In this document: positions 36,501 to 48,566 of the stretch, one piece after another
How positions within the stretch are numbered: the first letter of the stretch is position 1
How the letters are laid out: each line of letters opens with the position of its first letter
From: Sanderia malayensis
Taxonomy: Eukaryota; Cnidaria; Scyphozoa; Semaeostomeae; Pelagiidae
NCBI GenBank assembly: GCA_013076295.1
Contig: RQOL01000861.1
Coordinates: 5,372,235-5,436,234 of the forward strand
DNA length: 64,000 nt
Reading direction: 5' to 3'
The notes under the pieces: model-generated
Told to the model about the DNA's origin: nothing
Database searches by the model: none
The model's input: the letters and a program-made list of their open reading frames with translations, nothing else
Translations under genes and position numbers: made by a program

Positions 36501-38689
36501 AGAACAAGTAATTAAAATGATGCATCAAAACAACTAATGATGCATCAAAACAAAATTATTACTATGATCATTATTATTAGAATTCCATATTTTCACATAT
36601 CATAATCACCTTGCTGGCTTGTGGTGTTTGCATAAAAAATCATATCTTTCATCAGGGACAGGAACACGGCTTAAAATAAGATAAGAAAAGGTTGAAATAT
36701 CTTAATATTCTTAGATAAATCCTCTGTCAAATATCTTAATGCAGAAATAGAAGGGAGATTCTTAGGTAAACATAGTCATCAGCCATATTGAAATTTTAGA
36801 GGTGCGAAGTATTGTAAGAGTGTATAGAGGGAGCAGAGGTTCATCTCACATAGCCAATTGATGACAAGATAGGGGCATTTAAGTTACTTCTAGGAATAAA
36901 GACATGTGTCTAGTTCTTCTGTTTTCAAACATAACACTTTACTAATTATGGCCAAAGCATTCCTTTGCAGTAAATCAGTAAAAATATCATCAAATTATAC
37001 TTATTTTCATTTGGATCTGAAAAGAAAAATTTTAAATTCTAGTTAAACCACAAAATATAGCATAATGTTCATATATGACAAATTATTACACTAAAATAGA
37101 AGCTTAAGATTAAACCAAAAATGAACATACCTATGGTGCAAAATGGAAAGTTCTCAGCTGAGGCTTGACTTTTTGTAAGAACATTGAAAAATGTAGATTT
37201 TCTGTTGAAAAAAAATAAATGAAGAACTTTAACAATATTATATAAGAACACCAGCCACACATAGTGAAGATAGTTTTTACATGTTAATGGTAATACCTCA
37301 ACAGAGTTATCTGGGGGACCACAAAAGAAACATTGTACAACAAAAACATGCCACATAAAATAGTATTGTGGTATAAGTAAAGGAAGTAACCATTAAGACT
37401 CAGCGTAATATGACAATTGTGGCTTGAGAATTAACTACAAAGTGAGCTATGCAAGTATAACTGCAATATTTAAATGCAAATTGACTGAAACTAAGATACA
37501 GCTTCTATGGTCTGGTGATTTACGTGGTAACAAACAGCAAGGCACTCTTCTCGAAATTTGAAGAATTCTGTATAATCCTAGCGAGAATCACTGGGGTGCC
37601 CTCTAAAAATTCACAAAATCTCGAGAGAAATTTATTTAGCAGGATTCAAGACTTCCTCAAAATCTCGAGAAAAAAATCGAGAAACCTTTGTGGACAAAAA
37701 AGGTTACTTCTGGCTAAAAATGGAGTGAAAATTTAGAATCAGTGTTAACAGGTAGGTGGGGTCACCGTTTTATATAAACAATTTACTGTGAGGATTTTTC
37801 GTAAAATTCATTTTCATGAGACTTTTCCAGACTTGATAATTGAGCCTATATTAAAACTGAAAACTTTCGGACTTAAAAATTTCGGACAAAATACTTCTGA
37901 CAAGAAACTTTCAGACGCTTTTTCAAGAATTTCGGACCAAAAAACTTTCGGACTAGAAAATTGTTCGGACAAAGCTAAAATCGACAAAATTGCAAAAAAT
38001 GTGGATGAATTTTTTTAAAAAATGTGTACGGATAGTATGTTAATGTTACTTCACAATTGATATGATATTTGATCTAGATCTTGAAAAGGGTCCTCTGGCA
38101 CCAACTCAATGCTCAATGCGTCATTGATCCCTGCCATTTGGAAGCCTTTTCTGATCATTGAGTTGTTTGCAAATAGTTGTAAAACGAAGTCAATCAATGT
38201 GCAGTGCATGAACAGGTCTCATCGTAAAAGGCTTTCGTGAAACTTCAATGGAATAGACTTCAATTCCACAATTATGAATTATCAATCAATTATTTGATTA
38301 GTTAAGATGATCGTTCATATAACTAGGGTTGTAGAAATAAATAGGCTCAATCATGAAGTCTGGAAAAATCTCATCAAAATGAAATTTACGAAAAATCCCC
38401 ACGGTGAATTTTTGATACACAACGGTGACCCCCGCCTGGATGGATTGCCTTGCCGACGACAGAAGTAACACGTGATCAGAAAATAATCTTACCCAACATT
38501 CGGGATGCCAACGATTCCACATTTAAGAGATGTTCCAAACCTACCAAGTAGTGGAACATCTTTGGGTTCCTCCTTTTTCTTTGGTGGCATTCTGGCAAAT
38601 CTTCTTATGTTACTGTTGATAGCTCTCCCACATCTACAGCCTGCCCTGGTGAATGGAACAAGAAAGAGAACTGCTTTTCTTGCTGACAT
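30595..38689 (-). CDS. OLA1: Obg-like ATPase 1 (complete)
   Basis: Seventeen exons: 38493-38689, 37131-37201, 37001-37016, 36610-36669, 36189-36255, 35319-35379, 34671-34762, 34306-34332, 33771-33827, 33551-33631, 33051-33148, 32880-32961, 32516-32565, 31932-32028, 31436-31507, 31121-31171, 30595-30705. They join to 1,290 nt, 429 aa. OLA1 is a conserved cytosolic P-loop ATPase of the Obg/YchF group that associates with ribosomes. Visible motifs: G1 GIPNVGKST (~61-69); DIAGLVKG (~124-131); the altered G4 NLSEKD (~263-268), which explains ATP over GTP preference in this family; and a TGS domain near the C-terminus ([24 protein letters not shown]). The canonical start MPPKKKEE is Met34; an extra Arg-rich 33-residue leader is open upstream from an ATG at 38689. 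Which ATG is used is unknown; length without the leader equals the usual ~396 aa. Confidence 0.96.
31583..31622. repeat. Perfect 15-bp stem-loop in an OLA1 intron
   Basis: CCATAGTCAATAGAA (31583-31597) and its exact complement (31608-31622) are separated by 10 nt. A related imperfect hairpin lies in the neighbouring intron at 32202-32253. Confidence 0.6.
32202..32253. repeat. Related imperfect stem-loop in the adjacent OLA1 intron
   Basis: CATAGTCAGTAGAAGAG and CTCTTATTGACTATG form an imperfect inverted repeat around a ~20-nt loop. It shares the CATAGTCA(A/G)TAGAA arm with the hairpin at 31583-31622, suggesting one small dispersed foldback family. Confidence 0.5.
37756..38434. mobile_element. 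MITE with ~100-bp inverted ends in OLA1 intron 1
   Basis: The left arm (37756-37853) begins GGGGTCACCGTTTTATAT and includes GGATTTTTCGTAAAATTCAT and TTTTCCAGACTT. The right arm (38337-38434) is its imperfect inverse. Between them lie degenerate tandem ACTTTCGGAC-type units. No coding capacity and no clear target duplication. Confidence 0.6.
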
Positions 38690-38728
38690 TACTTTTCAGT
38701 CTCTTTCTCGTGTACGTTATGCCATGCC

Positions 38729-38775
38729 AATGATATAAAGCGCCCACTTATACGCCTTCGGCGCTTTATATCATT
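38729..38775. promoter_or_regulatory. Palindrome in the shared OLA1/RNF170 promoter
   Basis: AATGATATAAAGCGCC (38729-38744) and its exact inverse (38760-38775) flank 15 nt. It lies between two divergent start codons only 180 bp apart (OLA1 at 38689, RNF170 at 38870). Each arm has a TATAAAG-like core pointing inward. The role in transcription is inferred. Confidence 0.5.
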
Positions 38776-38869
38776 GTGCCATGCCCATATAACAGCACCA
38801 ACAACAAAATTACAATAACACACCGACCCAACAGCGAAGGGAACTAATGGTGCAGTTTCGAAAGAAGAG

Positions 38870-40403
38870 ATGGAAGATTATATTATAGAAGGAATTAGTC
38901 ATGAGACATTTTTTGCTGTATGCTTCACTCTCTTTACAGCATTTTTTTTATTAATGGTGATCACTACATGTTTTAGTCGCAGGCGCAGTGCTGGCAATCA
39001 ACGTATTCATCCACATTCAAGAGAAAATGTCGAAACAATAAGAGGCCAGGTTCGACATGATGGAGATGCAAATACTGAAAGACCACGAAATAATGAACAA
39101 GATCAATGCCCAATATGTATGGATAACTTACATTTAGCAACTGAAACTAATTGTGGTCATCTATTCTGTGGTAAGCCAATACAGTAATTATCCAATAAAG
39201 AGCCAGAGAGCTGAGCTCCAGGGTTGACATTTCTTCTTGAAACAATGTAGGAAACTGTAGGCTTTTGTGCTCTGACAACTTTTACTTTGGGCATACCAGT
39301 GACACCATGCAGACTGGATTTCTAGCAGATTTTAAAAGAAGTTCAATTTCTTTTCAATGTAATACAGTAATGCTAGATTGTATCTTATATTTTAACATTA
39401 CCTTGTTTATATGGTGTCATTGTTTATACCATAGCTCCATGCATAATTGCTTACTGGAATCATGGGTTTGGATTAAACTGTATGAGCTGTCCTATTTGTA
39501 GGCAAATGGTGAGTTAATCTTTCCATTTTTCAAACATATTTTACTTGTATTTATTGTGGAGGTAAAATTGGTGTCTTCCAAAGGTGAAGGTAATAATGAT
39601 TTCCTTACGACATTGAAATATCATTTTATTAAATTGAAATCGAGCTTCTGTTTCAAAATGTCAATAATTCTTAAACAACCTTGTTTCAAACAATAAGAAA
39701 AATTGCCATGCATATTCAGTTATTCTCATGTACGTGTACTTCAACTGATGTTAAAAGTTGATTTGTTTTAGGTAAGCATCATTTTCTGTAACTTTACTGA
39801 AGATGAGATTAACACAAATGAGGCTGGACAGCTTTCTGGACAAATTTCAGCATATAATCGAAGATTTTCTGGACAACCAAGAACAGTTAGTACATACATT
39901 ACCTTTTTACGTTTTACTGTGAGTCAGAGCATTGAGCAGAACCAAGAAGAACAATTATCAAATTGCCATATGGTGATATTTTCAATTAAAATTAAAAGCT
40001 CTTAAGATAAATGCTACTATTTTAACTCTATGGTACAGCTAAGTACTGTATAGTCTTTTGTGAGTGGCAGTATTCTTTTTTACTTCAGATACTTGTGGCA
40101 CAATTGTGAAACAACCTACCATAATATATTTCTTAATTTTAGATAATGGAGTATATTACAGATTTCCCTGTTCTTCTCAGACATATGATTGGGCAACTTT
40201 TTACACCTGATGGAATGCTGTGGATGTTTAGATTTCGAGTCATGCTCTATATGGCCTTAGTTTTGATCTATGTTATATTGCCATTTGATTTACTACCAGA
40301 ATCTATTGTTGGATTCTTTGGATTTGTAGATGATTTGATCATCTTACTTGTTGTTCTTGTTTATCTTACTGTAATATACAGAGCATATGTTTCTCAACAG
40401 TAG
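38870..40403 (+). CDS. RNF170: RNF170 E3 ubiquitin ligase (complete)
   Basis: Four exons (38870-39170, 39435-39508, 39772-39885, 40143-40403) join to 750 nt, 249 aa, close to the usual length of the family. Residues ~14-35 form a membrane segment. A C3HC4 RING finger spans ~80-123: CPIC at 80-83, C95, H97, C100, C103 and a final CPIC. SAYNRRFSGQPR follows the RING as in vertebrate RNF170. The C-terminal ~85 residues carry two hydrophobic segments (YVILPFDLLPES, DDLIILLVVLVYL) of the DUF1232 type. RNF170 is an ER-membrane ligase known for ubiquitinating activated IP3 receptors. The gene is head-to-head with OLA1 and tail-to-tail with DMAP1. Confidence 0.95.
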
Positions 40404-41128
40404 GATCACACTTTTCTCTTTTCACATTCATTTATGAGCAGGCAGCCATAATCTTATATTCAGTTCATTATTTCACTGAATTTTCTTACAGAAACTGTGA
40501 AAAAATGTTTTGAAATTGTATTATATTGTCAGAAATTATAGCTTCTTTGTTAGATTATAATATTTGTATTGACTTTTGAATTATGAAATGATCTATTTGT
40601 TCTTATCAATAGCATTATTTTAGTGATAACATTATTAATTAATAAATAATAATAAATCAAGGTGTTGTCAAATGTTCTCAAATGGAAGAATTCAAAGAAC
40701 ATCTTTATGTCAAGGCTTGGTCTTGTATGAAGTCCTTGTAACATTTGAAGGGTGACCAAAAGAAAAAATGCTATGATCAACAATTAATTTTATTGTAATT
40801 GAACCTACTGCTGATGTGGTGACAAATTATCTTCATTAAATAAAACCGAGCAAAAAAACCTTTTTTTACAAATTTTAGCAGTCAAGCTGGTGGCATGAGT
40901 TAAAAAACTGTTCACCTGTGTAAAGGAAAGTTAGTATTAACAGTAAGACATTATTCACTGTACAGTTTTTGATAGACAATAAAATTGACCAAGCCCAACT
41001 TTACATTGAATATGTAGTATTGTAAAGTCCCTTTTAATCAAAAGTTACACAAGTAGTGTTCTAACAAGTTGCATTCATCAGGGGACATTTTCGGATACAA
41101 AATAACCAGTACAATAGAAGCGGGATAA
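40404..41128. other. Convergent 3' spacer between RNF170 and DMAP1
   Basis: The 725 bp between the two stop codons contain AATAAA motifs on both strands (about 40840 on plus; 40788-40794 on minus) and no gene. The 3' UTRs of both genes probably end here. Confidence 0.5.
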
Positions 41129-44100
41129 TTACTTGCGTGACTTTTTCCATGGAGTAGTTTCAAGTAGGGTTGTTGCAGTTCGTCGTTTTCTCTGGAAAGA
41201 TAATCAAGACAAATAACTAAATCTATTTCTAATCCACCCATAACTTATTTGATCTTAATTGTCTGTTATATTTGCGAACATGGACAACTCCTTTGAAAGT
41301 AAAGGCACGGAAATTTATTTCAAATATGTGGGTACAAAATTTGAATTGGCTGGTTCATTACGTGAAAGAAACATAGAAAGGTGGAAACAAGCAAAACATG
41401 CAAACATAGATATTTCCATACAAGATTTCCAGCAGCTACAACATCGATAAGCAAAGAAGAGCTGGTTCCCTCCTAAAAACAGACAAAAAATTTCTGAAAA
41501 TAAGTTGAATTAAAAAGTAATAAATTTATTTAGAAAATCAGCCTTTTAATTACATTACCATTATCTATCAGATTGTAAACTGAGTTACGAATTGACTTTG
41601 AATAGCTACCACATGCATAAGTTAGTTTTATTATCTGAATGGATAGTTGTGAACAACATAACATGCAAGTATTTTACACTACCAAAAATTTTGAGCCAAT
41701 GCTTAAAACAAATTCAAACAAATTATTGTAGTGAATTACCTGTGACTCAGATTGATTGGGGAAATCCAGTGAAAATCCTACAAAAATATGCTATTGTAAA
41801 AAATGAGCAAATCAATTTCTGATTATTAAGTTAACATGATTATCAGCTAATAAAATGTACCTATGATCGATGAAATGTCTCTGTTTGGTGCAAGGCCTTC
41901 AAATCTATGCCTAAAGAAAGATAATAAGACAAGTATAGTTGTACCAGAAAATAAATTCTATTATGCAAACATTAGATCATAAAAATGCAGGATTTCTCAC
42001 CTGAGTGTTTGTAGTTCAAATTCACAGTTGCCTAAAGCATGCTTCAACTCGTATAACAAGAGTAGGTCATTTCTGAATAAAAAACAAAATAATTCAAATT
42101 TAAAAGTACAAAAAACTAATTGTAACTTCAGATAAGCTTGCTTACTTGCACATATATTACCTAAGTTCATTGAAATCTTGCACAATTCCTTCACTTGGCA
42201 TTGGATACAATTCTACAAGATAAAAAATATGGTAAAAGGAGTTATCTCATGACAAAAAATAGACTGATTGGACTAAATAAATAAGCAATAAATACTCTAA
42301 CAACAAAAAAATAAAAAAATAATAAAAATCAGATTAAATCTGCCTGGTGTGTGCGTAAGCATGAAACTCAGAGTTACAGTGAATCATGCGTCTTTTTCAA
42401 TAAATACTACATGAACGGCATTTCAAATAATCCAAATAATCAAAAGCCAACAGAATAGCGAACTTTCCTTCGCAGAGTCTATACAAAAACTTCGAGTAAA
42501 ATCAGTCAAAGCAAACATTTCGGTTTTCCAATTCTTTTACAATAATGTCCCTATGTTGGTCATATTAGAAGAGGATTCTGAAAATGATGACTTGATTGAG
42601 ATCCAGTAAATTCTTTTTATTAAACTCTTGGTAAAGTAAAATATGTTTGAGATTGTTTGTTTAAGATTATGGAAAGTTTAGTTTGAAATTTTGTATACTT
42701 TTTTTCCTTTCTAATACTTTCTAATAAATGCCCCCTCTAAAATAATGCCCCCTCGATTAGGCACCCCCAAAAAGTGCCAGAATTAATAAATGTTTAATCA
42801 AGGAAATACGGTATGTAGTCTACTTATCCAACCCTTAAGCCACATACAAGTAATATTTTACCTTTATTATAAATGAAATAAAAACTTATACATACCAACT
42901 CCAAGTTCATCAAGCAATTGTTCTACAGCTTTTGACTTTTTTGTTCCAACTGATTGAGGCATTTTAAGCTGGAAAAAAAGACAAAATTGCAGGTAAGATA
43001 AAAAGCATCTTTTAAAAAGTTTTCTACAACAAATGTAAAATATAATAAAATAGGATGACAAATATATAATATAATACAATAATGATAAAAATTCCATAGA
43101 CTTGTGCGTGATAAATCCTTACAAGATAAAATATGTTTGTCATAGCATATTTAAAAATAGATCTATTTTACCAAAGAATAGAAAAATGAGGTAATTGAAA
43201 TGATTAAAGACCTTAGCACTCCGTAATGAAACACCAGCACCTTTTGCCTCAGGAAATCTAATACCACTCTGCTCTTGTTTGGGTTTGGGGTCATTTGAAT
43301 GATTCTCTAGTCTTTTCTTCTGCTTTTTCTTTCCTTGCTTTTTCTCTTTTTTACTTGAGTAACAAAACAGAGAGAGTTCAACTTTTCACATATTAAGCTC
43401 CCATATAACAAGCTCTTAGTGAAACAAGCAAAATGTCTGTTACTTGGAAAGACGATATCACCATCAAGCTTGAATTGTGTATTGCACCAGTTTACGACGA
43501 AGCTTGGACAGTTTACAAAAAAATCTTGCTAAAGTGGCTCATTATATTACAATGAGGCTCTCAAAATGTCCCTCCCCCAAACAATATTCAACAACCCCCC
43601 CCCCCACAAACATTATGCGGGAGTGATATTGTAAACTTATTCTGTAAATAATGTTTTAATAAGAGCATATTTCCATCATGGGAAATTAGCAAAAACAAAT
43701 GCTTTATTTTGGCAGCTATATCAACAGAAGAAAACAAGTTAAAGAAAATCTTACCTTTGTTTTGTTCTGAGTTGACTGAAATTGGAAAGGGATAAAAATG
43801 AATAACAAAGAAAACAACATTTCAGATACCCAGAAAAAGTAAATGTAAATAGTGTTAACTTATTTCCCCTCTCTGCTACCTGAATTCTTTTTAGATTCAC
43901 CTAAAAGAGAAGTAAAAAAACAATAAATGTCAATACTTACCTCATTGGCATCAAATTGTGATCAGTAATTGATGGTTTCTTTTCAGCTGCAATAATCAAC
44001 TTGCTTAATTCTTGTTGTTTCTTTTCCCTTTCTTTTTTCCTTAGTTCAATTTTCTTTAATTCTGCTACAAGCATTTCTTCTTCTTCGATCTAGATTATCA

Positions 44101-47100
44101 AGAATCGTCATAATGAGTTTAAAATAACAATGAATGGTATTCAAAACTATAAAAGATATAAAGCTAGAAAATCTTAAGCAGACTGAACAAAGGTCACATA
44201 AAATTTGAAAATCAATTTGAAACTATACACAAAACACTCAAGTTTGACAAGATTTGCTCATAAAAAAAACATCCCCAAAAAATTACAAAATATTACCAGT
44301 CCAAATAGAACTGTAACAATTGTAATTTTCATATTTCTATCATATCTGTTATTGCAGTATTCATACGATGAAAAACTTGAAACCTTTACTATTGAAATTG
44401 CTTTTACCTGTTCTGGAGTTCGATTGTATAGCTTAAGAAGTTGTCTTTTCCTCCGAGTCTCATGTTCGGCATCAAACACTGGAGGTTGGTTTTCTGGCTG
44501 TTGACCTGGTACTGTTTTTATCTGAAGCATTTATAAATACAGGTTTTTATCATTCCAAAGATTATTTTGTCTTGAAATAAAGAAAAACATTTAAGACCAT
44601 TTACCAAAGTCAGCTTTCCAATTATTTGAAAGTATCTATCTTTTATTTCTTCAACTGATCTGTCCTGCAAAATCAGAAAAAATAGACCATTAATAACCCA
44701 CTTTTGAGAACACTCATTTGTTCTGAATATTCTGAATAATTCTATTAAATTTAGATGAATTTTTATAGACCATCATCAAGGTGTTATATGTATATATGTA
44801 AAACCTTGCTTCTTACTCAACATCTTATGTAGGAGATAAGAAGTAGGACAATCATAGAATGGGGTTTGTCTTCATATTTTAGTGGGACAACAATTTTCAA
44901 TGGGTGTGGCCAAATGTTAGTTCAACAAACTGGAAAAAGTAATGAGAATCCTAAGCCATAATTAATTAGCAACTTCTAGCCTCAATGGCTTATCAGTAGT
45001 AACAGAAGTTTTAATGCTATATGATTAAAACTTCTTGGCTAATGATATACCATATTATCAAATACCACCGGAAACCTCCTGACATGTTTCAGAAATGTTT
45101 GTGAGCTCTAAGTTGTGCAAAAGGCAAGCTATAATGAAGTCACAAGCTTTTCATAATTCTCTAATTCAAATAACATCTATACCAAAGCCACTGCTAAAAA
45201 TCTCTACAGATGTCTGATATAAAAACATACTGTGTTGCTCACCTTAAACTGTTCCTTGTCATATCTGTCATGAATGATAAAAAACCTCAGGTCAAACCTC
45301 CTACAGAAAAAATGCAAATATCAATTTGGAAATGAAAAGGATGCCATACAAAATTTTGATGGCAGTAAAGGAATCAATGGAAATTCTAAAAAATACATCA
45401 CACATACATATAGTACACATATAAAAATATGCAAAACACTCTAACACAGCCAATGCTTCTTTACTAAATAAAATAATGAATATAAAATTACCTGCACAAG
45501 TCAAATAGATGATCAGTTTCTTCTTTCGACCAATTGTTGTCATTTTCAGTTAGATAAAGCTAAGCAAAATAGAAAATAGAAATGTTTACTACAAGCCTGG
45601 TAACTTGCAAAGAGTTTTCGCACTGATGAGCATGGCAAAATGAAAAACCCTGTGTGCGATGACAGCAGGGGTAAATATGAAAACCATAGTATTCTGGTTC
45701 TCGAATTGAAGCTGTTTTTTGCCGTGCAAATTGCAATAAGTTTTTTACTCATGGCGTCAAGAACAATACTTGAAAAATAACAAACCAATTAGGTAAGTTA
45801 CCTTTTTTAATAAGAAGTGAATAGCCGGAAAACAGGAAAGAGATGTTGCAATACCAAATTAATGAAAATACATTAATATACCTTGTATTCCTCATCTGTA
45901 TATTGTGGGATTTCAACATCCTGCAAAAATAAAAGAAATGTGAATAAATAGACACTCATGCAGGGCAAGCACAGCTCTCATGAATTGCTACTTTCTTTGC
46001 CATTCAAACTTCCTCATTTAACATGAAATATAAAAAAATATTTTAAATATACTAATCAATTTATTCACCTTGTTGAATTTAGAGTATGGGTATTTTTTGC
46101 CAGAATCATTCTTTCTTATCCAATGATTCAAAACCAATCCATCATCTCTTGATGGGTTGGTAAAGGGAGACCAAAGCCATGGGCGTACTTTACTTCTACC
46201 AATCTTTGCCTTAACTTGTTTGTAGCCTTGTGTGGTATCAGATGGAGTCAGGGATGATGGATCTCTACAAAAGTAGCAACAGCTCTAATGCAAAATTTTA
46301 TGAATACTGGTCTTTATGAAAGAATATAATGGCGAATATCTCAGACACAGACTGAAAAAGTGCAACATATACATAATTTTATTATTGCCAGGGTTTAAGA
46401 AGAATTTTAGAGTCTTAAAACCACAGAGGAAAAGTTTGTGAACAAGGGAGGGGCACTTTGGTGAAAATGCTGAAATATTAGGGTCACATGCCTCTGTGAT
46501 AAGATCACCTCATTATTCCCAGTATCTCTTTCTCTTAGCTATACAGTCACATTCTCTCATAAAGAAACTCATATAGCATACCAGCTAGCGAGGTCTGTCA
46601 GCTAGGACTTGCATGTGCATATGAGAAATGTTGTTATACGCACATTTTTTTTATGAGAAAGACTTTTGCAGCCCAGCTTTCACACTTTTTAGTTATTTCC
46701 TAATTTCACCACTACAACTTTCTTAACACTTTCTTAACATAAAATTGAAAAGTCTTATGTTACTGAGCATACACAGTGATGGAGGAGATGAAATGCTATA
46801 AATATGCTACATTTGTTCAAGAACCTCCAATGTCATAACATCTGTGAACAATGTAGAAGCAAGACAACAACTTATCTCAAAATATATACATAACCAAGAT
46901 ATTGATGTGACAATCTGGTATGGAAAGTATGTCAATTTTTGTCGAGATTTCAGGTGTGCAGCCCAAAATCCAATGTGTATTGCAGGTGTGCAATATAAAT
47001 TGTATATACCTACTTGGGAAATAAAAACAGGGCAAGCCCAGGTTGGCAAGTTTGTATTTGCTCACAGTTACTTAAAGATACAGCCCTGAACTGTCTTAAA

Positions 47101-47716
47101 TTTTCAAGAGCTGAAAATAACTTTTTTGTAAAATACGTTCTCTTAAAATAAGAAATATGTATAGGAGTAAATGTCACATAATGCACCCACACACATCACA
47201 CTCCACACATTAAAATAAACACTGACAAAAAGCAAGCACTGTCATCCTCTTATAAATGGTGAACAATCCTATTGAAAAATATTCTTTACCTTTTCATAAT
47301 GTAAAATAAAAAAAGTGATATTAAGATTTGGAATTTGAGCTTTAGGTAGGTAGGTACCTACTTACCGTTGGTCACTGTATAAAAGGGCATAAAGTTCTCT
47401 ATGCATTCCTTCAGGTCTCCTGAATGATGAGTCCGTTGGTTTTCTCATTTTTTTCTAAGAGTAAAAATTTAATAAACAATTTGATTTTGAAATGTGTTTG
47501 GATTGGATTGGTAATTAAGTGTAAAGATAAGGCCAAATAGAGCAGACTGGAGCAGCTAATGATGACCATTTAAAAAGGGCCATATAAATGACTGATTGAT
47601 AAATAACATATTGATAATCGCTCAAAATGACCTACCTTGTTGTGAAGAATAGTATCTTTTGATGCTGCAGTCTGTTGCTGGTTTTCAATCTCGAGAATGT
47701 CTCTCACATCGGCCAT
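41129..47716 (-). CDS. DMAP1: DNA methyltransferase 1-associated protein 1 homolog (complete)
   Basis: Eighteen exons: 47636-47716, 47366-47454, 46069-46264, 45882-45920, 45492-45559, 45243-45300, 44605-44664, 44408-44521, 43941-44089, 43755-43775, 43212-43353, 42896-42968, 42161-42212, 42001-42072, 41861-41910, 41740-41777, 41422-41472, 41129-41191. They join to 1,416 nt, 471 aa (human ~467). The start MADVRDILE is typical. Residues ~40-120 match RRPEGMHRELYALLYSD and VRPWLWSPFTNP. A SANT/Myb-like domain is at ~143-190 (WSKEETDHLF, FDLRFFIIHDRY, IKDRYFQIIG). A charged helix at ~235-290 is followed by EQLLDELG and ELKHALGNCEFELQTLRHRF. The tail ends in basic RKRR and WKKSRK. DMAP1 is a nuclear subunit of NuA4/TIP60 and SRCAP chromatin complexes. 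The 38-nt exon at 41740-41777 is required to keep phase. Confidence 0.95.
42720..42812. repeat. Half-copy of the mariner-type MITE in a DMAP1 intron
   Basis: AATAAATGCCCCCTCTAAAA and CCTCGATTAGGCACCCCC are followed by a right end reading AATCAAGGAAATACGGTA, as at 23396-23696. The left terminus is missing. Confidence 0.45.
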
Positions 47717-47840
47717 AATTTAAGCCGAAGATGCCAGCAATGATAACAACAAGCCAGAGGGACAGAGCAGGGTGGGTTGGCCAAAACAGAACGAACAGAG
47801 CGCTGTAAGAATGGAATTTTAAAATGTACACAAAGACAAG

Positions 47841-48014
47841 AATAGACATGATGAATAAACCAACAGACAAATTTAGTTGACAAATCCAATTGACAAATCC
47901 ATGAAATAAAATTAACTACGACATAACCATTAAAAATTAGTTAATTTTATTTCATGGATTTGTCAATTGGATTTGTCAACTAAATTTGTCTCTGGTTTAT
48001 TCATCATGTCTATT
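47841..48014. repeat. Long near-perfect inverted repeat just upstream of DMAP1
   Basis: The arms 47841-47918 and 47938-48014 (about 77 bp each) are complementary except for one or two positions near AACCAACAGAC, with a 19-nt spacer. The inner part repeats a GACAAATCCAATT-type unit. It begins 125 bp upstream of the DMAP1 start codon, so it may lie in the promoter or 5' UTR. A transcript would form a long hairpin. Confidence 0.75.
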
Positions 48015-48566
48015 TTAACCAATAGGCAAAAAGGCAAAAGGAATCACGAGGTGTGGTCACATCGAGAGGAAGGACCAGAGGGTCGCACTGCTTCGATTTA
48101 GTCTAGCTATTCAGTGGTGGGCCCTTTGTGCTTAGCACATAAACCAATACCTTACGAAGATAGTAAGCGCATTTCCCTATCAATCTATCAATCAATCAAT
48201 CTATTCTTGTCATCGTGTAACATTATAAAATTTCTGCATACAATTTGTTTTCACCTGGTATCTCTATTGAAAGAATGGAATCCTTGCTTAATACTTACTG
48301 TTAGATTACTTCAAAAAGACTTCCAGGACGTTGAGAATGCTGTTTTATAACATCTTGACAGTTTTGCACTGATACTACAGTTAGTGGCAATAAGACACTG
48401 GTCTCAAAACATCTACCACACAACAAGAGTTAGGCCAACATTTCTTTACAACAACAACAACATCCTATCTCCATCAATCAACATTTTGCAACAAGAGAAG
48501 GCGGTGGTGAACTCAGGACGGGGGAACATAAATCCGGGTGGTTGTTGAAAATAAGTACGGGACTTA

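Noticed and set aside
41259..41450. Plus-strand open frame beginning near MDNSFESKG
   Set aside because: It overlaps, antisense, a DMAP1 exon required for phase (41422-41472) and has no recognised domain.
47685..47870. Hydrophobic minus-strand frame with membrane-like segments upstream of DMAP1
   Set aside because: It overlaps the DMAP1 start codon and the inverted repeat and lacks an ATG at its beginning; better seen as promoter/5' leader sequence.
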